From Chloroflexota bacterium (GTDB lineage Bacteria; Chloroflexota; UBA11872; VXOZ01): 10,296 bases of DNA. The position numbers and the translations under genes were made by a program. Shown here piece by piece: positions 1-6,756 of the stretch (position 1 is the first letter of the stretch; each line of letters begins with the position of its first letter). The notes under the pieces were generated by a model that worked only from the letters and a program-made list of their open reading frames with translations, did not search any database and was not told the origin of the DNA. The stretch is from NCBI GenBank assembly GCA_009839775.1, contig VXOZ01000271.1, positions 1 to 10,296 of the forward strand, in the 5' to 3' direction.

Positions 1-178
1 TTTCACCGCTATCCTCCCAAATCCTCGTAGTCACGGAAGATTGGCGCATGAGCTCATTTATGTCCCATGGCTCCCACTCAAAATCACGCTGGAAGTCAGG
101 AATTACGTACCGGCCCTCGCGCAAACGGCTGACAATGTTGGCAAGGCTCACGTGATCGGGCTTCTGAGAGTCCTTCAC
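1..178 (-). CDS. DUF262 domain protein, N-terminal part (partial, possibly frameshifted)
   Basis: Reading leftwards from a GTG codon at 178-176, the frame stays open to the window edge. Residues 24-38 read YVIPDFQRDFEWEPW, the signature of the DUF262 N-terminal, ParB/sulfiredoxin-like domain (the GmrS-like half of GmrSD-type proteins), where the DFQR segment belongs to the nucleotide-binding core. The GTG overlaps the toxin stop codon (GTGA), so translation is probably coupled to the PIN gene. After residue 45 (ELMR) the frame no longer looks like the family. Shifting by one base at about 41-43 gives IFRDY, the kind of sequence I expect there in this family, but that frame stops at 11-9. The gene may therefore be a decayed remnant, or the edge may hide a more complex sequence. 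The family assignment is firm; the state of the gene is not. GmrSD-type proteins are modification-dependent nucleases, but this fragment alone shows no nuclease part. Confidence 0.62.
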   Translation of the reverse strand, partial: MKDSQKPDHVSLANIVSRLREGRYVIPDFQRDFEWEPWDINELMRQSSVTTRIWEDSGE

Positions 179-594
179 GACGAGGCACCCCCTGTCTTGT
201 CTCCTACCAGCGCGGCTCCCTCCATCCGGGCAAGTCTGCGGTCGAATGTATAGAGGGGCGTAGCTCGCGCCCGTTTGGCCGCTGAAAGGATCATTAGGTC
301 TGAAAAGCCAACTCCACCCTGGCGGTATCGGTGTGCGGACGCAACCACGTCATCTGGATTCTCGACGAGGAGGCTGTCCGAAGACGTCATGTCCATCAAT
401 GCCTTAGCGACCTGGGCCCGCGCGAAGCCGTAGCTTCTCTCCAGCACCCAGGCGACCTCCATCGCGACCTCCCGGCATATGTACCCTGGATCCTCAGGAG
501 TCAGCCCATCCAGCAAGGCGCGCGCCGCCTCCGCCTGCGTAGCGTCGTCGCCGACGAGGTAGCGAATGATTACGTTCGTGTCGATGGAGGTCAT
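175..594 (-). CDS. vapC: PIN-domain ribonuclease toxin (VapC-like)
   Basis: A 139-aa protein with the compact PIN fold of type II toxins, which are Mg2+-dependent endoribonucleases acting on RNA in the cytoplasm. The four expected acidic positions are visible: Asp5 in SIDTNVIIRYL, Glu46 in AMEVAWVLERSYG, Asp99 in GFSDLMILSAAKR and Asp118 in YTFDRRL, so the active site looks complete. Its ATG overlaps the antitoxin stop by 4 nt (ATGA, 594-591), the normal arrangement for a translationally coupled antitoxin-toxin pair. Its own stop overlaps the GTG of the next gene. Length and N-terminus are typical of VapC/FitB-like proteins. The function is inferred from the family and from the neighbouring antitoxin; the RNA target cannot be read from sequence. 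Confidence 0.93.
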   Translation of the reverse strand: MTSIDTNVIIRYLVGDDATQAEAARALLDGLTPEDPGYICREVAMEVAWVLERSYGFARAQVAKALMDMTSSDSLLVENPDDVVASAHRYRQGGVGFSDLMILSAAKRARATPLYTFDRRLARMEGAALVGDKTGGASS

Positions 595-824
595 CCTTCA
601 GTGGCTCCCTCTGCGATGGCACGATCCATGTCTTCCAGACTCACGACAGGGCCGTCGTACTTCAAGCTACGGAAAAGGCGGCTGGTAGACCGGACAGGCA
701 GTATCAACACTCCCTCATCCACTATGACGTAGCGAACCTTATCTCCCGCCTTAACTGCCAGCGAGTCCCTGACGGCCTTGGGCAGCGTTGTCTGGCCCTT
801 GATGGTTACGCTGGATTCGAACAT
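591..824 (-). CDS. AbrB/MazE/SpoVT-family antitoxin
   Basis: A 77-aa swapped-hairpin DNA-binding protein that should neutralise the PIN toxin and repress the operon. Residues 5-30 carry the AbrB-type beta-hairpin (SSVTIKGQTTLPKAVRDSL followed by AGDKVRYVI). The C-terminal segment SLEDMDRAIAEGA is the kind of acidic helix that occupies the toxin in PIN/AbrB pairs. An upstream ATG at 857 would add 11 residues, but 824 is preferred: AAGGAGAA lies six bases upstream of it, the fold begins straight after it, and 857 lies at or upstream of the predicted transcription start. The gene is first in the operon and overlaps the toxin start by 4 nt. Confidence 0.92.
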   Translation of the reverse strand: MFESSVTIKGQTTLPKAVRDSLAVKAGDKVRYVIVDEGVLILPVRSTSRLFRSLKYDGPVVSLEDMDRAIAEGATEG

Positions 825-864
825 ATTGAGTTCTCCTTGACTGCACGGGCGACTCACCCCTTAC

Positions 865-893
865 ATTATAGGCAGAAGTAATGCTAAATGCAA
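865..893 (-). promoter_or_regulatory. Promoter of the AbrB-PIN-DUF262 operon
   Basis: On the minus strand a perfect TATAAT (870-865) follows TTGCAT (893-888) after a 17-bp spacer. Transcription should start near 858, leaving a leader of roughly 34 nt before the antitoxin ATG at 824. The -35 is weak (3 of 6 consensus bases). Between the two hexamers and overlapping the -35 is a direct repeat, GCATTTA (891-885) and GCATTAC (884-878), which could be the site through which the antitoxin represses its own operon; that last point is inference. Confidence 0.6.
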
Positions 894-1273
894 TAAAACA
901 AGCTTGCTATGAGCTATGCCTTGCTGTCACCTAGTGACACCCTTCAAATGACATATCTGCCTGTAGTCAACACAGGCACAATCCGACAGAGAGCGAACAG
1001 CCAAATGGGACACCACTCGTTGGTCGCGGCTCGTCTAGCTCAGCTCCAGAAGGCCTGGCATTCTGTCAGGTGCGCACCAACCCCATTCACAGGTTCCCTC
1101 ACCCTCCCCAACAGGGTCTCGTAGGGCACTCTGTTGTCTATCAACACGACCCGGCTTGAAATGGCCCCAAATCGGCCGCCCAAGAGTGCCTAGGTTTCCC
1201 GTTTCTGTTGTGTCTTAAAGGATGCAAACTCTGGGTAAGTACGTTGAGCGCTAAAGTAGTGAGAAACTACCGC
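894..1273. other. Intergenic stretch, no gene recognised
   Basis: No protein with recognisable family features was found on either strand. The plus-strand reading frame from 909 to 1124 has no plausible ribosome-binding site and no domain-like sequence. A minus-strand frame between stops at about 1190 and 1043 contains VLIDNRVPYETLLGRVRE, which looks protein-like, but it has no start and I match it to nothing. A small hairpin, GTAGT (1256-1260) and ACTAC (1266-1270), lies 3 nt past the modB stop and is too weak to call a terminator. No tRNA, CRISPR or insertion-sequence ends are visible. Confidence 0.5.
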
Positions 1274-2134
1274 TTACCACACGTCACCGAAGCGGCGGCT
1301 TATCCAACGTAAGAGAAAGAGCGCGACGAACGTAGCCAGCACCAGCAGCGTCGCCAGGACGATGGCCGTTTGGAGATCGGACTCCAACGCCGTCATGATC
1401 GCCAGGGGCATGGTTTGGGTGCGGCCGGTGAAGTTCCCGGCAAACATGATAGTAGCGCCGAATTCGCCCAGGGCGCGCGCCCAACTGAGCACAGCGCCGC
1501 CCACCAGCGCGGGCCAGGCCAGCGGCACGGTGACGTAGCGCAGCGTCTGCCAGGTCGAAGCCCCCAGCGTCACGGCAATCTCTTCCAACTCCGGATCGAC
1601 GCGCCCGAAACCGATCTTGGCCGAGCGCACGTAGAAGGGCGCGGCGACGAATATCTGCGCCAGCACCACCGCAAGCGTCGTGAACGCGATCTCGATGCCC
1701 AGCGGATGCAGCCACCGTCCCACCACACCCAGGCGGCCAAAAACGAGCAGCAGGGCAACACCCACCACTACCGGCGGCAGCGCCAAGGGCACATCGATAA
1801 GCACGTCCAGGAACCGCTTGCCGGGGAAGGCGCTGCGTGCGAGCAGATAGGCGGTAGGCGTTCCCACCAGCACAATGATGAGGAGCGAAGCCACACTCGT
1901 CAGTGCGCTCAGCCGCAGGGCGCTCAGCACGATTGGCTGCGTGAGTTGAAGGAAGAGGTCACCCGTCATGACGGCACGCGCTATGAGCGCAAGCAGCGGC
2001 AACGCGACGAATATGGCGAAGAGCACCGTCGGTACGAGAAAAAAGGAGCGCAAGCCAGTGTCACTCCCGGCTGAGCGCGGGGGTATGGATTCCCGCTTGC
2101 GCGGGAATGACGGTGGAGACGGCGCGGAGTTCAT
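1274..2134 (-). CDS. modB: Molybdate ABC transporter permease ModB
   Basis: A 286-aa inner-membrane permease that forms the channel for molybdate handed over by ModA. Hydrophobic segments lie at about 31-54, 69-99, 111-133, 149-169, 206-232 and 255-277. The cytoplasmic EAA loop that docks the ATPase is clear: EEIAVTLGASTWQTLRYVTV (184-203), then the P-A-L-V-G-G segment and ALGEFGATIMF (221-231), typical of ModB. The ATG overlaps the modA stop by 4 nt (ATGA, 2134-2131), which supports this start. Residues 9-20 (PSFPRKRESIPP) are encoded by a palindromic repeat rather than by the permease fold, so the first 30 or so residues are an unusual extension. The cognate ATPase gene modC does not follow; the next gene downstream is the toxin-antitoxin pair about 400 bp away. 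Confidence 0.93.
   Translation of the reverse strand: MNSAPSPPSFPRKRESIPPRSAGSDTGLRSFFLVPTVLFAIFVALPLLALIARAVMTGDLFLQLTQPIVLSALRLSALTSVASLLIIVLVGTPTAYLLARSAFPGKRFLDVLIDVPLALPPVVVGVALLLVFGRLGVVGRWLHPLGIEIAFTTLAVVLAQIFVAAPFYVRSAKIGFGRVDPELEEIAVTLGASTWQTLRYVTVPLAWPALVGGAVLSWARALGEFGATIMFAGNFTGRTQTMPLAIMTALESDLQTAIVLATLLVLATFVALFLLRWISRRFGDVW
2060..2111. repeat. Short palindromic dispersed-type repeat inside the modB 5' end
   Basis: A 52-bp element bounded by an imperfect terminal inverted repeat, GTCACTCCCG at the left and CGGGAATGAC at the right. Its right half is a perfect hairpin, ATTCCCGC (2089-2096), loop TTGC, GCGGGAAT (2101-2108). Elements of this type, which read as SFPRKRES when translated, are scattered in many GC-rich bacterial genomes. 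Here it lies in frame in the modB N-terminal coding sequence, 24 bp from the start codon. On the mRNA it would form a strong hairpin close to the modB translation start. Confidence 0.75.
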
Positions 2135-3018
2135 GGTGACGCTTCTGCGACCAAGTCGACGATTGCGACTAAGTCGGCTGCTTGCAACCCGGCTTGTTGC
2201 AAGATCTCCTGCGCTACCGGCGACCGCACAAAGTCAATGAAACGCTTGGCAAGCTCTTTCTCATTGGATGCCGTCAGCAACGCAATCGGATACACGGCCT
2301 CAACGTTGGCGAAGCCAGGAATCTCCAGAGCTACGATGTTGGCGGTTGACACGGCAACGTCGCTCACATAGACGAAGCCCGCGTCCGCCTCACCGAGCAC
2401 CACTTTGGCGAGTACTTGGCGGACGTTAAGCTCCTCCGAGCGCACGTTGGCGCGCACGGCTTCCTGGAAAGCGCTGCCGAACGCAGCGTCGGCGCTTAAG
2501 CTGGCAAGCGCCTGTCGCGTGTAGCGGCCCACGGGCACGTTCTCCTGCGCTATGACGATGCGCACACCGGGACGAGCTAGGTCGCGTAAGTTACCCACCT
2601 TGCCTGGATTCGCCGCGGGCAACGCCACGACGAGGCGGTTCTCAGCAAAGGGGACGGGGTCCTCAGCCAGCAGACCTTCCTCCTGCAAGCGGTCCATGTG
2701 CACGGTGTCCGCAGAAGCGAATACGTCGGCAACTGCCCCGTGCTCAAGCTGGGTGCTGAGCGCTTGTGAGCCGGCGAAATTGAAGACCACCTGAACGTCA
2801 GCATGGCGCGCCTCGAACTCCGTGCCGATGGCCGTGAACGCCTCGGTGAGTGAGGATGCAGCGTAGACGATAAGTGTCGCTCCTTGCTGAGATGCGCACC
2901 CAACCGCCAACACGGGCGCACAGAGCAGCAACCAGAGCGCAAGGCACGCTTGCCACAAAGGAGATGCAGAGAGCGCGCCACCGCGGCGGCTTGTGCTCAC
3001 GGACTGTCGATCATGCAA
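2131..3018 (-). CDS. modA: Molybdate-binding lipoprotein ModA
   Basis: A 295-aa extracytoplasmic binding protein that captures molybdate (or tungstate) for ModB. A signal peptide with hydrophobic core (residues 21-39) ends in LAVGC with Cys41 as the likely lipidated residue, which suits a membrane-anchored lipoprotein. The ModA family motifs follow in order: YAASSLTEAF (52-61), FNFAGSQALSTQLEHGA (78-94), ADVFASAD, VVALPAANPG, QENVPVGRYTRQAL and DAGFVYVSDV. The start is a TTG at 3018 with AGGGAG six bases upstream; the next in-frame alternative, GTG at about 3000, lacks this. The gene overlaps modB by 4 nt and both are probably one transcript. Whether the ligand is molybdate or tungstate cannot be settled here. 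Confidence 0.93.
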   Translation of the reverse strand: MHDRQSVSTSRRGGALSASPLWQACLALWLLLCAPVLAVGCASQQGATLIVYAASSLTEAFTAIGTEFEARHADVQVVFNFAGSQALSTQLEHGAVADVFASADTVHMDRLQEEGLLAEDPVPFAENRLVVALPAANPGKVGNLRDLARPGVRIVIAQENVPVGRYTRQALASLSADAAFGSAFQEAVRANVRSEELNVRQVLAKVVLGEADAGFVYVSDVAVSTANIVALEIPGFANVEAVYPIALLTASNEKELAKRFIDFVRSPVAQEILQQAGLQAADLVAIVDLVAEASP

Positions 3019-3088
3019 TGTGCGCTCCCTAAGTAGCCCTATCCAGGGTTATACGAACATTACTGTCTGCATGGATATTGTCTACATT

Positions 3089-3147
3089 GATCTCCGTTCG
3101 TGGTGAGTGGGCTTCGTGAAGCCCTTGTCGAACCATGAACGGAGATC
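3089..3147. repeat. Inverted-repeat element upstream of modA and plsX
   Basis: A perfect 11-bp inverted repeat, GATCTCCGTTC (3089-3099) and GAACGGAGATC (3137-3147), encloses a second perfect hairpin, GGGCTTC (3109-3115) and GAAGCCC (3118-3124). The CCGTTC...TCGAA...GAACGG layout is shared with the element at 4346-4424 on the other side of plsX, so both may belong to one family of dispersed intergenic repeats. It lies between the divergent modA and plsX genes, where it could act as a bidirectional terminator or as a nucleoid-protein site; neither is shown. Confidence 0.7.
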
Positions 3148-3224
3148 CATGTCCAGGCCCATATCCGGCGTGTAGCTGGACCAACCTATTCGGCCAAAGA
3201 TCTGCAGTGCTCCGCCACACCCGG

Positions 3225-3253
3225 TTCGTCCAGGCGTTGCCTAGTAGTATAAT
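3225..3253 (+). promoter_or_regulatory. Likely plsX promoter
   Basis: A perfect TATAAT at 3248-3253 lies about 48 bp upstream of the plsX start. At 17-bp spacing the -35 would be TTCGTC (3225-3230), which matches the consensus poorly, so strength depends on the -10 or on an activator. The leader would be about 40 nt and include the AAGGAGG Shine-Dalgarno at 3287-3293. Confidence 0.5.
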
Positions 3254-3300
3254 AGTGCCAACGGTTGCGAGGTAAGGTTACCGCTTAAGGAGGATTTTGC

Positions 3301-4317
3301 TTGGCAATTGTGCTCGACGCAATGGGCGGCGACCATGCCCCGCAGGCGATCGTCGCCGGAGCGGTACAGGCCACGCGTTCCTCCAGTTTCCCCATCATCC
3401 TGGTCGGCCAGCACGACGTCCTGGAAGCAGAGCTGCGCAAGCACGACACTGCCGGACTGCCGCTGACGATTCATCACGCGGCGGATGTCATCGCTATGCA
3501 CGACCACGCTACCGCCGTACGGCAGCGGCCGGAATCTTCCATCCGCGTCGCCTGCGACCTGGTGAAACAAGGGAAAGGACAGGCGCTGGTGAGCGCCGGC
3601 CACAGCGGGGCGACTATGGCGGCGGCGCTCATGAGGTTCGGCCGCATTGCCGGCATCAGCCGTCCGGCGCTCATCGCGCTGATTCCCGCCCGCACATCAC
3701 ACCCAACCCTCCTCATCGACATGGGGGCGAACGCCGACTGCAAGCCGCTGCAACTCCAACAGTTCGGACTCATGGGCAGCATCTATGCCGAACAGGTATA
3801 CGGGGTCGAGGATCCCAAAGTCGGCCTGCTCTCCATCGGCGAAGAGCCGAGCAAGGGCAACGAACTCTCCCTGGCGGCTTACGCGCTCCTGGAAGAAGCA
3901 CCGCTCAATTTCGTCGGCAACATCGAGGGGCGCCACATCCTCTCTGAAGCCGTGGACGTGGTGACCTGCGACGGGTTTACCGGGAACGTGGCCCTAAAGA
4001 CCCTGGAAGGCGCCGCCGAATACATCAGTGCGCTGCTGAAGGCGGAACTACGCGCCAGCCCGCGCACCGTGCTGGGCGCCTTGCTGGCGCGACCGGCCTT
4101 CAACCGGGTTCGCGCCCGCATGGATTACGAAGAATACGGTGGCGCGCCCCTGGTGGGACTCAATAGCGCCGTCATCATCGCCCACGGCCGCTCCAGCGCG
4201 AAGGCCATGACAAACGCGCTGCACTTGGCCCACCGGACGGTGGCCATGGACGTCACCGGCAAGATTAACCAGCGCGTGGCGGAACTGCTGAGCGGAAGCG
4301 AGACCTCACCTGCATAG
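3301..4317 (+). CDS. plsX: Phosphate acyltransferase PlsX
   Basis: A 338-aa cytoplasmic, membrane-associated enzyme that converts acyl-ACP and phosphate to acyl-phosphate, the donor for PlsY at the start of phospholipid synthesis. Family motifs are seen throughout: LDAMGGDHAP (5-14), SAGHSGATMA (98-107), LIDMGANADCKP (138-149), IGEEPSKGNE (179-188), VGNIEGRHI (205-213), VTCDGFTGNVALK (221-233), YEEYGGAPLVGLN (276-288) and HGRSSAKA (295-302). Length is normal. The start is TTG, fixed by AAGGAGG seven bases upstream and by the family N-terminus beginning immediately. The SAGHSGA segment differs from the usual SAGNTGA. The usual partners rpmF, fabH and fabD are not adjacent: the gene stands alone and is the only plus-strand gene here. 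Confidence 0.96.
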   Translation: MAIVLDAMGGDHAPQAIVAGAVQATRSSSFPIILVGQHDVLEAELRKHDTAGLPLTIHHAADVIAMHDHATAVRQRPESSIRVACDLVKQGKGQALVSAGHSGATMAAALMRFGRIAGISRPALIALIPARTSHPTLLIDMGANADCKPLQLQQFGLMGSIYAEQVYGVEDPKVGLLSIGEEPSKGNELSLAAYALLEEAPLNFVGNIEGRHILSEAVDVVTCDGFTGNVALKTLEGAAEYISALLKAELRASPRTVLGALLARPAFNRVRARMDYEEYGGAPLVGLNSAVIIAHGRSSAKAMTNALHLAHRTVAMDVTGKINQRVAELLSGSETSPA

Positions 4318-4345
4318 CACGGCGGCGGTCGAGATACACTCCGCT

Positions 4346-4424
4346 GTCCGTTCTTCGACCCTTTGACAAGCCTGTAGTGAGCCTGTCGAAGTGCTCAGGA
4401 CAGGCAAGCTCAGGACGAACGGAC
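4346..4424. repeat. Inverted-repeat element downstream of plsX
   Basis: A perfect 8-bp outer inverted repeat, GTCCGTTC (4346-4353) and GAACGGAC (4417-4424), encloses an inner hairpin, GCCTGTC (4381-4387) and GACAGGC (4399-4405). The TTCGAC / CTCAGGACGAACGG text is typical of abundant intergenic repeats in GC-rich bacteria, and it shares ends with the element at 3089-3147. It lies between the convergent 3' ends of plsX and the efflux operon and may help terminate transcription, though no T-run follows. Confidence 0.7.
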
Positions 4425-4437
4425 GGATTCTCACTCG

Positions 4438-4548
4438 CTACCAGACACCTGCACCCACAGAAAAGCTCAGCGTCGGTTGATTGGCGTACCGCTGCATAGT
4501 GAAGGTGATGTGCTCTCCGCCCCGAGAGCGTATCTCAAGCCTGTAAGA
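4438..4548 (-). pseudogene. 3'-end remnant of a second copy of the 591-aa enzyme gene
   Basis: Reading the minus strand from about 4548 to a TAG at 4440-4438 gives ...LEIRSRGGEHITFTMQRY and then ANQPTLSF. The intact protein at 7001-8776 ends with GERITLTMQRYANQPTL, so 15 of 17 residues agree (GEHITFTMQRYANQPTL against GERITLTMQRYANQPTL). The DNA also matches: 4470-4509 against 7021-7060 differs at only 6 of 40 bases. There is no start codon or upstream coding sequence, because the TetR gene ends at 4550, directly against the fragment. The changes favour conserved residues, so this was once a translated paralogue. It is the tail of a gene whose body has been lost or replaced by the TetR-MFS cassette. 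Confidence 0.8.
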
Positions 4549-4549
4549 A

Positions 4550-5167
4550 CTACTCTCCCGCGTCGCCCGCCAATCCTCTCCAAACTACTGCGATTGTCTC
4601 CTCGATCTGTTGCCGAGAGACCGGAGCACCCAAGACGTGCCTTGCCAGCACCGACCCAACCATCGCGTGGATTGCGGACTCGAGATCGGCGTCCTTCCGT
4701 ATCTCACCCCGTGCCACACCGCGCCGCAGCACCTTCATCCCGTCATCTTTGCGGGGCCGGATGATGCGCTCGCGAAACAGCTCGAACAACTCAGGATTGC
4801 GCCGCTCCTCGACGAGCAACGCCCCCAGCATGGGCAAGAGAGGCCCGCGTTCGAACGCCACTTGGGCCTGAGCCAGCATCTCGATCATGTCGCTGCGCGC
4901 GCTGCCCGTGTCCGGCGGCGGCCCCCATGCGTCCCGCAGAGACGCCAAAGCAGCAGCGGTTAACTCCGCTTTGGATGCGTAGCGCCGGTAGATGGCGGTC
5001 TTGCCGACCCCCGCCTCTGCCGCGACGCGTTCGATGGACGTGCCGGCGTAGCCCTGATCCGTGAGCACGCGGAGCGCGGCCTGCAAGATTGCCCGGTCGA
5101 CCTCGGGGTCGCGCGGCCGGCCGGACTTCGCTTCGCCTTGCGCTGCTTTCTCACGGGGTGGATTCAT
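4550..5167 (-). CDS. TetR/AcrR-family transcriptional repressor of the efflux operon
   Basis: A 205-aa regulator. The N-terminal DNA-binding domain spans about 21-70; the helix-turn-helix is TSIERVAAEAGVGKTAIYRR (43-62) followed by YASKAEL, a standard TetR pattern. The remaining ~130 residues form the helical ligand-binding and dimerisation domain, which gives no clue to the ligand. The ATG overlaps the MFS stop by 4 nt (ATGA, 5167-5164), so the repressor is the second gene of the pump operon rather than divergent from it. The obvious target is the palindrome at 6757-6780 in the shared promoter region: binding would repress both pump and regulator until a substrate is bound. That loop is inferred from arrangement. 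Confidence 0.92.
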   Translation of the reverse strand: MNPPREKAAQGEAKSGRPRDPEVDRAILQAALRVLTDQGYAGTSIERVAAEAGVGKTAIYRRYASKAELTAAALASLRDAWGPPPDTGSARSDMIEMLAQAQVAFERGPLLPMLGALLVEERRNPELFELFRERIIRPRKDDGMKVLRRGVARGEIRKDADLESAIHAMVGSVLARHVLGAPVSRQQIEETIAVVWRGLAGDAGE

Positions 5168-6741
5168 TTTGACGTCACCGCACCGGCATCTTGCGGGTGA
5201 GGTTCCACTGCTTCAGGGGCTGCTGATTTGTCTGCAAGGTGATGACGCGGCATGAACCGCGCAATGAGAACCGCGCCCGCCAGAGCCGCGCAGGCCGAAA
5301 TGAGCACCGCCAAACTGAGGGCATCGGTAAAGGCCGACCTCGCCGCATCGAGCAACGTGCCACCCACATTGGCGGGCACCATTGCGGCAATTCTGGCTGC
5401 CATGCCAATCGAATCGCTGGCGGCTTCAGCAGCTTCCGGCGGCAAGCCGGTGACTGCGTCCTCCATTCTGCGGCCATACACGGTATTTATTGCCGATCCA
5501 ATAACTGCCACGCCCAACGCCCCTGCCACCTGGCGTGTGACGTCGTTCATGGCAGAGGCTACCCCGGCGTTGGCCTCCGGAATCGCTCCCATTACCGCGT
5601 CGGTAGACGGCGCCATAGTGTTGCCCATGCCGATGGCAAGCACAAAGAGCGTTGCGCCAACGACCCAATACGGAGTGTCGGGCTGCCAGAACGCTAGCGA
5701 CGCAAGCACAGTGGTCACCAACAGCAGGCCGAGTGTCACGACCCTGTCGGTGCCCAACTTTGCGACCAGGCGATGGCTGTTCCCCGCCCCTATCACTACG
5801 CCCAAGGCGATCGGCACCAACCGTACGCCAGCCTCCAGCGCCGTATACCCCTGCACAAACTGCAAATACTGCGTCAGTCCGAACACCATGCCGAACATGG
5901 CAAAGAACGTGATCGCGATGGCTCCGGCTCCCGCGGAGAAGCGCAGGTTGCGAAAGAACGCAAGGTTTAGCATCGGATGGTCGGTCTTGATCTCCCAAAT
6001 GATAAACGCGATCGCCAATAGTCCGCCAGCCGCAAAGCTCGCTAGTACAAGAGTATCCGTCCAGCCGCGCGCGGGCGCCTCGATGATGGCGAACACCAGG
6101 GCAGTTATCGCGGCGATGGAGAGCACAGCGCCCAAAATATCCACCGGCACGGGATGTGGATCGCGGCTCTCAGGGATGACAAAGAGCCCGCCGGCGAGAG
6201 CAAGCACCGCGATGGGGATATTGATCAAGAAGATGGACCCCCACCAGAAGTTCTCGAGGAGAAGGCCCCCGGTCAAGGGGCCAAGGCCGATGCCCATGCC
6301 GGCTACGCCTGCCCAGATGCTTATCGCCCGGCCACGCTCCTCTCTGGGAAACACATCGATGAGAATGGATAGCGTGGACGGCATGATGAGCGCGCCACCC
6401 ACGCCCATGATTGCCCGCGCGGCAATGAGCTGTTCAACGGAATCGGCATAGGCCGCAAAGAGACTCGAAGCGCCAAATACGATGAGGCCAAGCTGAAGCG
6501 CCCGCTTACGGCCAAAGCGGTCGCCCAGCGATCCCATGGTAAGCAACAGACCGGCAAACACGAGGATGTACGCATCTACCATCCACTGCAATTCTGTCGC
6601 TGCCGCATCGAATTCGCGCTGCAAGGTGGGGAGCGCAACGTTGAGAATTGTGTTATCCAAGCCAATGATGAGCAGGCTCATGGCTAGTAAGCCGAGTATC
6701 CACCAACGTCTCTGGTACGTACTCGAGCTTTGATCGCGCAT
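5164..6741 (-). CDS. DHA2-family MFS multidrug efflux transporter (EmrB/QacA type)
   Basis: A 525-aa inner-membrane antiporter of the 14-helix drug:H+ antiporter family. Family signatures are LDNTILNVALPTLQ (28-41), LQWMVDAYIL (51-60), motif A at GSLGDRFGRKR (70-80) and motif C at AGVAGMGIGLGPLTGGLL (144-161), the last being diagnostic of exporters. Long hydrophobic stretches continue to about residue 497, consistent with 14 helices; the C-terminal 28 residues are hydrophilic. The ATG is preceded by AGGAGGT with 5-nt spacing. It is transcribed from the promoter at 6785-6813 and is followed by the TetR gene in the same operon. The substrate cannot be predicted; no periplasmic adaptor (EmrA) gene is adjacent, so it may work alone, as QacA-type pumps do. 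Confidence 0.94.
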   Translation of the reverse strand: MRDQSSSTYQRRWWILGLLAMSLLIIGLDNTILNVALPTLQREFDAAATELQWMVDAYILVFAGLLLTMGSLGDRFGRKRALQLGLIVFGASSLFAAYADSVEQLIAARAIMGVGGALIMPSTLSILIDVFPREERGRAISIWAGVAGMGIGLGPLTGGLLLENFWWGSIFLINIPIAVLALAGGLFVIPESRDPHPVPVDILGAVLSIAAITALVFAIIEAPARGWTDTLVLASFAAGGLLAIAFIIWEIKTDHPMLNLAFFRNLRFSAGAGAIAITFFAMFGMVFGLTQYLQFVQGYTALEAGVRLVPIALGVVIGAGNSHRLVAKLGTDRVVTLGLLLVTTVLASLAFWQPDTPYWVVGATLFVLAIGMGNTMAPSTDAVMGAIPEANAGVASAMNDVTRQVAGALGVAVIGSAINTVYGRRMEDAVTGLPPEAAEAASDSIGMAARIAAMVPANVGGTLLDAARSAFTDALSLAVLISACAALAGAVLIARFMPRHHLADKSAAPEAVEPHPQDAGAVTSK

Positions 6742-6756
6742 GGGACACCTCCTAGA

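Noticed and set aside
41..253. Plus-strand open frame of 70 codons over the DUF262 start and toxin end
   Set aside because: It is antisense to two supported genes and has no domain-like sequence or ribosome-binding site.
909..1124. Plus-strand open frame of 71 codons in the intergenic region
   Set aside because: No Shine-Dalgarno, no recognisable motif, and a length expected by chance.
1043..1190. Minus-strand stretch reading VLIDNRVPYETLLGRVRE, considered as a relic gene
   Set aside because: It looks protein-like but has no start, is under 50 codons between stops, and I could not tie it to any family.
1256..1270. Hairpin just after the modB stop as a terminator
   Set aside because: The stem is only 5 bp and is followed by TTTAGC rather than a run of T.
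3029..3220. Minus-strand open frame of 63 codons upstream of modA
   Set aside because: Most of it translates the inverted-repeat element at 3089-3147; no independent support.
5252..6451. Long plus-strand open frame (399 codons) opposite the MFS gene
   Set aside because: Its Ala/Thr/Pro-rich, low-complexity translation is the usual antisense shadow of a GC-rich gene; the minus-strand MFS motifs are decisive.
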